Shown here in pieces: positions 51,659 to 64,000 of a stretch of DNA of 64,000 nucleotides (positions are counted from its first letter, which is position 1; each line of letters begins with the position of its first letter). Both the position numbers and the translations under genes were made by a program. This DNA is from Gavia stellata (taxonomy: Eukaryota > Chordata > Aves > Gaviiformes > Gaviidae): assembly GCF_030936135.1 (NCBI RefSeq), contig NC_082618.1:7351034-7415033 (forward strand). Direction: 5' to 3'. The notes below the pieces were generated by a model. It ran no database searches, was not told the DNA's origin, and saw only the letters and a list, made by a program, of their open reading frames with translations.

Positions 51659-54600
51659 CTGCAGACACTCCACCAGGACATGCCCAAGATTCCCAAATCC
51701 AGAACAAGCATCCAGTCTGGTGCTGATCTTCCTCGGAAAACACCCTTCAATAGTTAAGGGGGAAGTGATGGAACAAGAGGAGCGCTTTTCAAAGGCAGTG
51801 CATGACAGCACAGCTGCAAAATCAGAAGTATATTAATCAACCCAGTTAAATAAAAATTGATTGAAATTGTCAAAAAGGAAAGAAAGAAAAGAACCACAAA
51901 CTAACCTGAAAATAGAGAGGGAACAGAATGGTTAATTCACCAGTTCAACCCATATATATTGTTATGAATGATTTAGATCAGACCAGATGCAACTGCTTCA
52001 AGGCTCAGACCTTGTACGTCTATGCAAGGTATCTATCCTGATAAACCATTAGTCGTGACTACTTTCAGATGGCACTGTACTTGAAATATTAACATTACGT
52101 ATGATCAACTATAACATCAAAACTTTACCCTGCGTCAAGTTTATACTATTCAGCCGACTTCAGATTGGTATTAAGGTTCTCTTGCCAACCTAGCAGCATT
52201 ACAGGAATTTCCTCATTTCGCGTGATCCCTGTCCAGTCTATGAGAAGCAGAGCAATTTCAAGTTTTCCCAATACCTGCCACTGGGACCTAGGGTTTTCCA
52301 TTCTTTGGAAGGGAACGGAAAGCCCTAGGACACCAAATTTCATTAATTCTGATGATTACAGAGCTTCTCATTTCTTTCTATAAAGCAAAAGGAAAAGTGG
52401 TCAGAGTTGTCCATGAAACTAATGTCCATATTAATATGGAATTGCACAATGTCGGAAGAGCAAGTTGTGTGCAAAAGCAGAAGGGGAATACAGTCTCAGT
52501 ACAGTTAGCTGTTATGGCACCAGTTTTCCTGGTTGCCTATCAAGGGGATCTTAGTAGTGGTTATTCTGGGGCAGTTGTAGTGACTGCAAAGGGAAAGTCA
52601 CATTTCCCTTTTTGCTGTAGGACTATCCTGATGAGACTTGCCAGAAAATTCAAAAGGATCCTATTTATTTTTAAGATGTCTGTCACCTGAAGGGAGTTTG
52701 AATTTTCCTCCTTATTCTTACCTCTGGCAATATCATTCCTGCTACATGAAACACGCAATCATAAATCATTTGTCTGCATTGCAGATAACACAGTTGTACA
52801 ATGCAAGCTTCCTCACACCTGTGATTTTTCTTTTCTTTTTAGACCTAAGCAAGCAGTGTTGTGGCATCAAGAGCTACAACCGGTACTGAAGAAACAGTAG
52901 TCTCAGAAGATATTATCTAGCCAGTTTGAAATAATCTTTGTCATTCCTTTAGTGTTACATCTTTATCCAGGCTACACAGAAAATAGTAACATCACCAGAA
53001 TTTGTTCAGATGACTTTCAGAGACTGGACTGCTCAAGGTAACTTGCAAACTTAGGGATGAAGACAGAACATGTTTTTCCTCTAATTAGTGGTGAAAGCCA
53101 ATGACCACAGCTAGCGCTACACTCCTTGTGGATAGTGACAACAGAAAGATCAGTGAATGGCACAGAAAAAACAAACTCCACGTTCATGCTCATACATTAT
53201 TTCTTAATTTAAGATGCTCTGAAAGTTGACAGAAAGCATGGTGTGTGGGCAAGACAAAAATCAATTTCTGAAATATATTCAGAAAAGACTGAAGTACAGC
53301 TGCCAGGGGTGCAGGTTCTGTCTGCCATCCCAGCTCCAGAAACAGAAGTCTTTCTCCCCAGTGTGCATGGGGTGTGTGGAAGTGCAGGAGTTCATACTGT
53401 ATGTTTCTATATTTTGGCAGAGATACTAGAAGAAAAAAAACATGCAGCTTATTAGTCTAGAAGAAAAATCTTTGGTCTGTTTACACTGTAACCACACACC
53501 TGTATCTCAGAAACATGAGACAATTGATGGGGAAAGGGAAGGGGACTGACATCTTTAGTTTCCTCTGCACCAGATGCAGTCAAGTACGTAATATCTTTTT
53601 AGCCACTATTTTGAATCAGTGCCACTTTTGGCTTACTGTACCTGCTGAACAGCCCCTGCAGGGAATGACTCCAAAACATGCCCATGCTCTCTGCTCCAGC
53701 AAGATCAGTTCTTACCTGGAGCCCTGGCGGGTGCATACATAAGTCAGCCAAATCCCAAAACCATTCTAGCACAGCTGCAGTTCGTCCAAGTCACAGAAAG
53801 ACAAAAACACTAAATCTTGTACTAAATGATTGCATCAATTCATTTTCCTTACAGGACGCACCACTTAATTTCCTGTTGCTGCCAGTTTACGTTCCATTCT
53901 TACAGGACATGAATGTGGCATTAAGGAAACCTGTGGTCTTGTCACAATGCAGCCGTATCACAAAACATCAAGGTAGAGGACAGAGACAGAGCTGGACAAG
54001 ACGACTGTCCCATCTCCTTAGTTCCTCAAACTAAAGTATAATACAGTAAAATCCAGTTGGATTAACCGTAACAAATCTAAGTGTCTGGTTCTCCTGAATG
54101 TGATTGATTGATATTCCTGGACAAACAGGGAAGAAGCAAAGAGGGTTATATATAAAAAGAATAAAATGTTGGTGGTTTTTTTACAAGAACAACTTTCTTT
54201 GTATCATGAGAATGACAGACAAACATGTTTCATGTTTGTTAAGATAGTAGCCACATGACTAAGAGCAAAGTAGCTGCTATTGCAATACTGATTACATGAG
54301 ACCAACACACCATTGGCCATGAAAATAGCAAATTTTATTTCCTAGCTCTATTCCTTTTGAATGAACTTCTCTTTAATAATAGCATGACATGAAATCATTC
54401 AGTATTTACTGAAGCAGAATAAGCAATGTGAAACTATTTAAGAAAGTATGTTTTGCCACACAATACATGACAAAGCAAAAGGCATCACCTGCTTTATCAA
54501 CTGTTCTGTACAGATAGTGATGGGTGGAACTGGACTGTGCTGCTCAAAAGGGATAGTATGGTATTGCATTAGCCCATACTGAGATGCACACAGTATTTCT

Positions 54601-57082
54601 GTGGTTTTTTTTCTTGTGTCTGACTGCATGCAACCCTACAAACCAGAGAAAGCGAAGTCTTTATGTTTAGGAACTTAGATCTTCATTGGGAAAGGAATAT
54701 TTAATATTCTTAGGTGGTGATTAACATGAACTCTGAGTTAGACTTTATAAATATGATGAGTCTTTAATTTACACAACAAGTAGAGTAATAAAGATTAGGG
54801 GAAAGAGCTTGAGAGGGAGGGAGAGATACCTTCATAACTAACTTAGGCTGCTAACACACTCTAATTACAATTGGTCTCACAACAAAACCTTTCAAGAGTC
54901 AGTATGTTTCAGCTTAAGATTTAAAAATAGCCAGGTGCCGTATACACCATGTTAGCGTAAAGATTATCAAACACCTACTACAGCAGAATGCTTGGTTTTT
55001 CTTTAAATCTTACTCAGGTTATTTTTTGTCATGAAAGGAGTACCTGCATCTTTGGCAGTTGTAAAAATATCATGCATGGCACCACCTGCCAGACTAATAA
55101 TAATAATTAGAAATGTAATAAACTGTTCATTGGCAAGGTAACAAATTGTCTTATCCTTTGAAAGTCACACTGGCCTGAGGCAATTCCTCACAGACATTTG
55201 CCACTGATGTCACAAGAGCCTGAGTGAAAAGCATACTGTGCAAAAAAACAAGAGAGAAAAAAAAAGAAGAAAGAAAAAAAAAACACTGGCAAAGAGACAT
55301 TCAAGCAATGTAGAGTAGCTGCAGTGTATTCTCATTTTACTGAACAAACCATTAAAACTAAGGACTTACAAAGAGTTGACAGTGAAGGTGAACCAATCCT
55401 ATTGCTTCCTATGAAACCTTACAGACTGGAACGTTTGGAGATTCACATGAACTCATAATACTTGCTTAAGAAGATGGAACATTTTAAACTGAATTTAGAA
55501 TGAAAACTTAACCTGCAATTACTTCTTTTTATGCTCCTTAACTCTTTTCATCTTTTGTACAATGATCTTTCAAAAAATAATTTGCACTGAATAACTTCTA
55601 TAGTGGGTTACTCTGACTCTTGTATCTCACACATCTAATTTAAAGTCTGGCAATCCGAGATCAATATTTCTTTCTCACTGAAGCTCCTCTAAGTGCTAAA
55701 GCAATCTCGGTTTGTCTGCCAGGTAGGAATTAATGGCCTGTTCAGGATTTTTACCTCCCATTATAACTTTCCATTTGAACAGACCACACAATTTCACATT
55801 GCTTGTTTTCTAAGAGAGTGTTTAAAATCATCCTCAGCAATGAAAATGTGGTTTCATATTTTCAAGACCTTATAGTGTTTATGCCCCTCTTCCATGCAAT
55901 GTGTTTTATCTCTAAAAATCCATTTTCTGTTTCTGAAATGTAAAAGCCCTCCAGAAATCTGTGAACATAAAATATTTTCTTCAGTTCATGCCCTTCCTCA
56001 TCCATCTTCTAGAATATATGCAGGCATTCAAGAGAACACAGCTACTGGTTCTGTGCTTACAGAGAACTGAAGAGAAGAAAATCAAGTCATAAACGCTGCA
56101 TAAGCACTTCTTTCTGAGGCTTCTGATGATTTCACAGTCCCAGTAAGTCATCTAGGAGGGGCCCATGCCAGGCAGCAGCCTGCTTTTGTTCTTTGCTTTG
56201 TACTAAGAAGGGAGGGACATTGCTGAGGTACAACACTTTGAGTATTTATATGATTCATTCCTTCTTTCATTGAATCATTTTCTAGTTTCTAAGATAATAC
56301 CTCTGGGATGATTTCAACTGCTGTTTGCGGAAGCACAAGGTTTTATGTTTTCCACTATTGTGTGTGAAGATAAAGATGGAGGAAGGATAGCCCAAGCAAG
56401 ATGTGAAAAGGTTTTGAACAGGATGGTGGAAACCTCTCTCACATAGTTCTGATTGCTGACCTGATGGCTCTAAAGTCTTGCATACAGGAGCTAGCAAGGT
56501 CAGCTCAGAACCCTGACTAACAGCCAGGTGTAGCAAGCAATGCCCTAGACTGTGTCAAATAATACATCCCAGGCTGCGTTTGCATTATAATTGGTTAGGA
56601 AAACCCAAGTATGCTAGTCCTTATGAATGTCCCAGGTAAACTCTTCCCACTTTCTGTTTCAAAATCAATACAATAATAGCTGGTAGAATTTGAGATAACA
56701 CCTTGGAGTGGTGATATTAAGCACCTGTCAGCTTTGCCTATAAATACTGCAGATATAACTATGTTCTCTGAATGAGCTCATAAGAAACTCATGTTTCAAG
56801 AACTAAATTTAGGTTGTATTCCTAAAACAATTTTTTCTGCAATACAACTCTACTAATTCTGTTTATGCCTCCGTATTTCTCACATTAATATTGTCGGTCC
56901 ATTTTGGGAAGCTTGTGACAAATGTTCCCCAAAAGTCAATGGAAGTGGAGAAACGCTAAAAGGGCGTGCATGTATTGGCACTAGCCGTTTATGGTGCACT
57001 GTAGTTAGGAACATCCAAGCACACTCCAAGAAAGGAAGAAGACAGACCAGTTGTACTGGTTATTAGACATGGTTAAGGGGCT

Positions 57083-57116
57083 AAAAAAAAAAAAAAACCA
57101 AACCAACACACACACA
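57083..57116. repeat. A-run followed by (AC)n
   Basis: A 15-base A run is followed by aaccaacacacacacac. Simple sequence only. Confidence 0.8.
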
Positions 57117-60100
57117 CTTCTGCCAAGGCAGTTATAAGAAGATAATCATGTGCTAGCCTAAGCCTCTGGCAGGAGTAAAACACTGTTAGCTGTATTCTAG
57201 TTAGCTAAATATTAATCATCCTGTTTAGAACCAATCATGTCACTAACTGGTTAGAAACTTGGTTAAAGGTTGTGGTACAGAGAAAGTGTACTGTTTTATC
57301 TCTAGCTGTGGTATTCGTAGACTTCTACAGAAAATATGTTGAGCAAGGCAAATACAAAAGCAATATTCCAGTTGTTAGCAAATTCATAAGTTTTTTGAAA
57401 GGGATATAGGAGGTTGTGCAAGCTGAGAAGTACAGCAGGTTCTGACTGCACTCCACTGTTCTAAGTGCTACATGAGAGATCCTCAAACAATTCAAAACAG
57501 ATTCTCTTCAGCTGTTGTAAAGAAACGGTGCAAGAATACAATGTGTTTCATCTTGGGTTGCAGAATATGTAAGTACAGTAAATTGCTAACATGCTTCATC
57601 TGTACCACAAAGCAACATCGCATGTCATTCACAAACAAATGTTGTTTCTAAGCTCTGTCACAGCTCCAGAAAGGATGCTGCATGTTCATGATAGAATGTC
57701 AACAACGAGGAACAGACCAGAAAATAGCCTGAGAACTAAAAGATGCACACTATTTGGGGTAGGTGTGGGTTATTCAACACCTTTGAAATCATCTTGCAGC
57801 TTAAAATAAATGGAAAATAAAAAGAGCAGGCAGCAAGCCTTAGAAGCAATAATATGAAGTAATGTATGAGCGATCATTTCATTGCTTATGCCTTAGCGCT
57901 AAGTGGCCAAACCTGCATAACATATTCAAAATCATGAATGTGACAGGATTGGGTTTGGAAGACTCACACAGTTCAAAGGCCTCACTCGTAGCTCCACATG
58001 TTCTTGAAACTCCCACAGTCCCTCAGGGCCTTAAAACCTGAATGCAATAGCATTCTCCTTTGAATCTCGTGTGGTCTGACCTTTAGAAAGTCCTATTTAG
58101 ATAGAGGAGTTAGAGGTGACTAGACAGAGGATCAGCCAACTGTTCCTTTCTCGCCAATATCAGTACCAAAGTTTCCAGTGCCATTGTCAGGTGGCTTAAT
58201 GAAACACTTCTAGGATTCAGTCATTTGTCTTCTAACATTGGCCACACTCTTCTACATTCATGACTTTGTCAGATAATGTGTTCATCAAATTACTGTGCTC
58301 TGGAAACTCATGTATAGTAGACTTTTTCCTTATTGTTGTCATGTCACCAAAACTCCCCCAATAGCCTCGCTCTGCCCAACTCTGTGATGTTAGAAAAAGC
58401 CTGGCAGCCAAAAATGAAGAAGGTATAAGACCAAACAAACAAAGACAGCCTGCCAACCTACCACTTATCTGGCAGCTTCAGGCTAGGAAAGCTTTCTCTC
58501 TTTCTGTTAACCTTGTAACAAAAAAAGGGAAGAAAATCACAAAAGGTTCTTTCTGAAGTGCAATGTCAACAAAAAAGGGCAAGTTGACAAAATGCTGCCA
58601 ACTCTTCACAGGTTACATTCTGTGAGAAGAGAAGAAAGTTTATGATACATTACAGGACGTTTCAACCTCATTCCAAGGTCTGAAACTTTACATATATACA
58701 GTGATCGGCTCCATGGAGATATCAGCATTCCTCCCTGAGGACAGGAGAAAGGTCCACCTGCCCTGGAATGATATAGGGTCCTGAAGATGGCATATGATAC
58801 TGAATAGTTATAAGGAACAAATAAATAAGCAGAAGACAAAACACACCTGTGAGGAGAATCAGAGATTATTACTCCATTAGCCCAATTTCTCTGTCTTAAT
58901 TATCTCACTCCTGTATTGAAAGTTGCATAGTAATAGCAGTCTTGTCAAAAAAGCAAAACAAAACATATTGCTAGATGACACAATGACTATAACACGTGTC
59001 TAGATCACCTACCTGAATTTCACCTAGAGCAGAAAGGCACAGAGTCAACTCTAACACCACGTCTTGAGCTCACCCTCATTTCTAAAATAACAAAACAGTA
59101 ATAGCTTATAGTGGCTGTCACATTGCTACAGATGCTATACTTTATAGGCAACACTAAATCACTGGTCAGGAAACGATATTTCATATATAACAATGGTTCT
59201 TTATATTTTAATTTAAGATTAAACAATTAACAAGCAGAAAGTTCTGCAAATGCCAACAAAAGAGCATCTTATGGGCGTGTCAGAGTTGGAGGCTATAATT
59301 CACATCTCCCTGGTGAATTTTATCCTTCAGTCTTCCAACTGAATACTGCAACTCACAGCTCCTCTAAACTATAACAACGACAGGGCAAAAGACAGATATA
59401 TTTTGTCAAAAAAAGAGGCTCAGAAGGGAAGGAGAATGATACTCTCTTAAATATATTGAATGAATATATGCTAAAATTGATAAGATCAGGTTTTTTTCTA
59501 GACACATTAAGCTACCAGATAAATGCATTTGGAATTATTTGGAATTATTTCTTAGGGACAAAAATGGGCTGAAGTGTATGTAGGTTAAACCAAGGTGTGT
59601 ATTCCCTAGGGATATCTCAGAAGATAAAAAGCAAGCCCTGACTACTATTTAAAGGCAGCACAGCAGACGGTTAAGTTACACCCAGGTGTGTCTTCCCTCA
59701 GGTGATCCCAAGGGAGAGATGCTAGGCCACTTTTCCTATTTAATGGTGGCAGAATAGCTGGTTAGATTACGTCTTAAGTCATTTTGTAAGCTTATCATCC
59801 AAATGTTAGGATACAAAAATTGTAAGCCTACAAAGCTATTTATGATAACAAATACTGCTGCCATCACTGCATAATAAAATATAAACAATGTATTAAAAAT
59901 AAGCAATTATCCCACTACTAAATTATATAAGAATATTTTATCAAAGGAATGAATTTATGCTCTGGCTGGGCACAAAATGAAGTAAGTTCATGGGGAGAAC
60001 TCTTCACTGACAGATTTCCAGATCAACAAGACCGTTCCTGCCAATTTTAAATAGCAGGAGGGGTTTATAATGAGGTCAACAGTGGTTTTCCATGTATGGG

Positions 60101-62119
60101 AGCCCAAGAATATTTTATGATAAAATTAATCAAACGTTTTGAATTAGATACAAAGTGTCATGCACACCTTTGAGCTCAGCTTATCCATTTCCAGTGCTCT
60201 GCTTTGAAAAGCACTAGCTAGTCCAGCAAAAACTTTTGAGAGAAGGATCAAACTCTGGAAAATAAGAAGATAATCATATTTCCCCAACTTCTATTACAAA
60301 ATAACCTCATATACCCAAGATGCCAAAATGTAGCACCACAGAAAGCAGATCATGGAGGACTACTCCCCCTAAGCAAGGGAAACAATTACAGAAACAGGCT
60401 CTTGAGCCACTCATTCTGGACATCCTACAAAGACATCATGCCATCTCAGTCTTGCAGACTGTCATTTCTTTTCCCTCTGCAGTACTGCCTGTATAGAAGT
60501 ACCTAACAGCACTGCCAATTTAGTAATCTTCAATGGGCAGCTGAGCCCTCATGAAAGTAGATAGGAGCCATTTCCACCTGCTTGACATACTTCAAACTGT
60601 AGTCTCAGTCAGACATCACTGAATTGGTCCCACTGACTTGCATTTTGAATACTTACTTTGCAACTTTGATGGCTGCACTTTTTTTTTCCCCTCAAAATGA
60701 CAGATCAGATCTGGGAACAGAATTTAACAGTTTAGAATAGCTGCCAGTACACCAGATAAACACCTTAGTCTTTCAATAAAAGCTCAGACCAAGAAGAGGT
60801 ATAAAGTTAACTCATTATAATAGTCTAGTCTGGATCTGACAAAACTAAGTAAGCCTCTTGATCTCTTCAGTTCTTTGTTGGTGGCATATGGCTTCATCTC
60901 CTGAAGACCAAACTCTTTTAGTTTAACAACACTCTTAGAGTTGACTGCAAGACATCTATAAGGAAAAAAAATACTGACTTTAAATTCTACACAACTATGT
61001 TGCCAGTCAAAAGGAGAAACACTGGTAAGCAGTACTGCTAGGTGGGCTGTGCTCTTTATGTCCACAAAAGTGGATGTTGGTATAAGGCTGTGGTACACAT
61101 TGGTAAGAAACAGGAAAAGTCTGCAGCAAATACTGACACCCCTCTTTCCTCTAGGTATTTCCTCCTGATAGTTATCCCAGGAAAGAAGAGATAATGCTTG
61201 CCAGTCAGTGGTTCACTTTCATTCAGGATCTTATCTCTGCACTGCAATCGACCTCTTGACGCCAGCTCAGGTAAACACACCCAACAAGTTAATGTTAAAC
61301 TAGCTAACTTAGGTACCAATAACAACATAGCTGCAGCAGTCTGGATTTCAAGGCAGGCTGCAAAGCTCACTAGAGAGACTGGGTTAATAATCAGGCCATT
61401 AGCCTACTTTGGTTCTGTGCTATTGTAGTTAGTACCTAAGTTACTAACATAAAACCATCTCAGATTTGTCTATCTCAGCCATCAGAGCAAGAACTGTAAA
61501 TTAAAAGTAGTGCAGAATTTGGGAATAATTGAGTAAAGATGTCGAGCGTAGCCCAAACCATCTCAGAATCTGCCCTGCCAGTTTTAGACATGTAACCCTG
61601 AGGGACATCAAATGTGAAAGCCCTTGGAAAGGACAAGTAATTATCCAGCACTATCTTTGAGATCTTCCAGACAGGAAAGAGCATATCCACCAACACTCCA
61701 TGCCCACTATCTCTACAAGATCCTGCAGATAAATTGACAAAGTCTTCATTTCTAGTATCAAAAATTCCCAATAGATCTAACAAAATCAAACTGGCAAACT
61801 CTTGATATAATACATCGCAGGAAAAAACAGGGCTTTTCTTCCACAGGTCCTATTATTATGACATGTGGATGCCGTGGTAGATCTTTTCTATCACGAATCT
61901 GTGTAAAGTATTCTGCAACAGGAATCACAAAAACACTTCATGAATAGCATGAACTTAACATGAATATAAATATGTCCTCCAAAGCAGAGAGCATGTTTTT
62001 ATCAAAGTTTCAAGACCTTATTCAGTATCTTACCATAATCGTGGGAGATAAACATGGGTGTACCTATACAATAACCTGGGGGCCGCAAAGATATTTCTAC
62101 TGTTTTGTGGAATGACGAT

Positions 62120-62220
62120 AATTATATTTAGCACTCATTCAAGGCTTTTCATCTTCAAAGCACTTTACAAACATTAATTAATCCTCACAACACCCTATGA
62201 GGTAGGTAAGTATTATTACA
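62120..62220 (+). mobile_element. Ancient L2/MIR-type fragment
   Basis: The phrases caaagcactttacaaacatt, aatcctcacaacaccctatg and aggtaggtaagtattatta occur in the order found in the conserved 3' part shared by L2 LINEs and MIR SINEs. Such elements have been inactive for well over 100 million years and normally decay in birds. The good match over about 65 bases is notable. Confidence 0.65.
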
Positions 62221-62869
62221 GTAGGTGTGATCAGGTTTGTGTAGGGGACTGTAGAGTGTGCACAAAGCCAGGTAAGGGCAGCAGAAACACATATTCCTGC
62301 AATTGCACATTTAAACTCATATTCCTTTCTACATATTTGCACACAAAAACCAAACCTCTCCACATAAATATATATACATACGTGCCCACACAAATGCATA
62401 CACTCCTCCAATCTAGTTCTATTTTTATGACTGTGCTGAGGCACTATGTTTTGGGGAAGGAATATTACCTTGAGTATATTGGTCTTGTAGCGTTCTTCTT
62501 ACATTTAAATGGTGCAACATGTTTTGACATTCTATGGCGGAGCCACTGTTCCTTTCCATGATGAGAGTTCAGACTGTACAAACATAAGGCAGACACCTAT
62601 TTCTGGTAGCTGAATGCTTTCTGATAGTATGGCAAAATCCATGCCAAGAAAGAGTGTTTTAAATAACCACAGGTGGATAATAGGTTTGTAAAACACAGTA
62701 ACAGATGGGTATTTTAAATCAAAAGAAAAACAGAGAGGTTGAGAGGAAGCACTCTCTTTCCAGACAGTTAGAGCTCAATACCTGCCCAACTTCTCTGAAG
62801 AATTACCAAGAGAACAAGGAAAAAAAACCTGCAGCTTAGTCATATTTGTATTCTTATTAAATGCAGGAC

Positions 62870-63315
62870 TGCCTGAGGCGAACAAGAGCTGATATCATAA
62901 TTATTGGCTTGCCTAGCCAGCTGCCTTCTCTCACCTGATGTAAGATCAGATCTTTCCAGCCTTTGGAGACTCTGTACCGCTGAGCCTCCACTCTCTCTGC
63001 AGGGCTGTTTGAATGACCTAATCCTGTCCTGGAGCAGCAGCACGCCGTTTTGCTTCAGTAAAAAGGTAAGAGGAAACCTCTGACAACTTCATATAGCTTT
63101 TTAGAATTCAGCCGTGAAAGCCAAACGGAAGGGGGAGCAGAACTCTTTTGCCTTGGCTCATCTATTTAATCTGAAGTCCCTGAGGCTGACTTTGAAGAAC
63201 TTCAAGCTGAGGGAAGGGGAAGGTCAGCACCTACATCCCGTTCCTCGGCAGCTCCTATAGGTATTTATCAGCCGCGAGTGAAGAGTAGCAAGAGAAGGAC
63301 TCAAGAAAACACCAG
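62870..63315 (+). promoter_or_regulatory. Candidate FOXN1 5' non-coding exons and promoter
   Basis: Synteny places FOXN1, the thymic-epithelium forkhead factor, next on this strand. The patch is GC-richer than its surroundings and has two strong plus-strand donors: gtaaga after cagtaaaaag at 63065, and gtaagt after aaacaccag at 63315. A TATA-like tatttat (63262-63268) lies about 50 bases before the second donor. Mammalian FOXN1 uses two alternative non-coding first exons, which this layout would fit. No FOXN1 coding sequence or ATG is seen, so the call rests on position and splice motifs. Confidence 0.35.
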
Positions 63316-64000
63316 GTAAGTTAACAGATCCATTGGTCTAGTACTGCGAGAAATGAAGACTGTAGGTGATTTCCCAAAGGAAAAAAAAATAGCCCTTCTT
63401 GTCTCGGGTGTATACCAGATTAATCTAAGCTACTTTCTGTTCCATAGTTACAAAGAAAGCTGGAAATGTTTACCATTACCTGAAAAAAAAAAAAAAGAAT
63501 TAAATAACAGAAAGACAAACCAAGAAAAATATTTCTAAAAAAAAGTAGCAAGTGTCATGTCTCACAGATTCATATCAGATTTATTTCAAACTTTTCCAAT
63601 GATGAATCAAAAAATTGGGAAGTTACATGTTTTGAAATCAAGCTTGCTTTTACTATGACCTCCGTTTTAAATCTGTTACTTTTGCCTTGTGTGTTTTGTA
63701 GTAGTAGATGAATACTTTTTTTAGACTTTCTCCTATACTGAAAGGTGACTGATGTGACATCCAGACAGAAGCAAGGATGTGTTAACTGCAGAAATTACTA
63801 AATTTTAGTACCGCAAATGGAAACTTATTTCTTTATATACACAGGAAGTATATCGCTTTCTTTTCACTTCTTAGTTTCAGACTGTTAGACTTCCAGCAAG
63901 AAAGGAACTGTTTGTGTTACAAACACAATAATTATCAAACCTATAAATAACAACTAGCCATCATTCACTCTTGGCCTTCCTGCAAATTTACTGGACATCA

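Larger units (their letters stand above)
47561..62100. other. Gene-free AT-rich interval between SLC13A2 and FOXN1 position
   Basis: About 14.5 kb without a recognisable gene, RNA or transposon. Open frames are short (about 120 codons or fewer) and show no domains. Items noted are a CA-type microsatellite, two A-runs and one CTCF-like site, all listed separately. Because the next conserved gene is FOXN1, distal control elements may lie here, but none can be named from sequence. Confidence 0.5.

Overview
The window is a vertebrate nuclear locus, almost certainly from a bird. Its gene order matches the human 17q11.2 block (POLDIP2-TMEM199-SEBOX-VTN-SARM1-SLC46A1-SLC13A2-[FOXN1]). Introns in the first 10 kb are very short (often 76-240 bp), the left part is extremely GC-rich, and there is an avian-type CR1 LINE 3' end with the octamer tail. 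The species cannot be fixed from the sequence alone. All gene models below were built by hand from splice sites, reading phase and remembered family sequences; no search was run.

Layout. 1-5 kb: first coding exon of POLDIP2 (minus), sharing a 161-bp divergent promoter with TMEM199 (plus, 6 exons), then the homeobox gene SEBOX (minus, 2 coding exons). 5.8-9.9 kb: a complete kinesin gene (plus, 16 coding exons), best matched to KIF12, which in human lies on another chromosome (9q32). It sits between SEBOX and VTN and is the most unexpected item here. 10.2-13.6 kb: VTN, vitronectin (minus, 8 exons, 441 aa), tail to tail with the kinesin. 16.6-23.5 kb: SARM1 (plus, 9 exons, 718 aa), the NAD+-hydrolysing axon-degeneration executor. 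24-28.3 kb: convergent 3' ends of SARM1 and SLC46A1. 28.3-31.8 kb: SLC46A1, proton-coupled folate transporter (minus, 5 exons, 469 aa), starting in a CpG-rich island. 34.3-47.4 kb: SLC13A2, Na+/dicarboxylate cotransporter (plus, 12 exons, 585 aa), with two CR1 remnants in intron 9. 47.6-62.9 kb: AT-rich and without a recognisable gene, but with a perfect CTCF core match and an old L2/MIR-like fragment. 62.9-63.3 kb: two good splice donors in a locally GC-richer patch, where the 5' non-coding exons of FOXN1 would be expected.

These genes do not form one pathway. Several are typical of liver or of kidney and gut epithelium (VTN, SLC13A2, SLC46A1, and KIF12 in mammals). HNF1-type palindromes lie upstream of the kinesin and of VTN, and a half-site lies upstream of SLC13A2, which suggests shared HNF1 control. 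No RNA gene, CRISPR array, LTR element or other virus-derived element was recognised. Base composition changes sharply near 24 kb, from GC-rich with short introns to AT-rich with long introns; the SLC46A1 first exon is a GC-rich exception.
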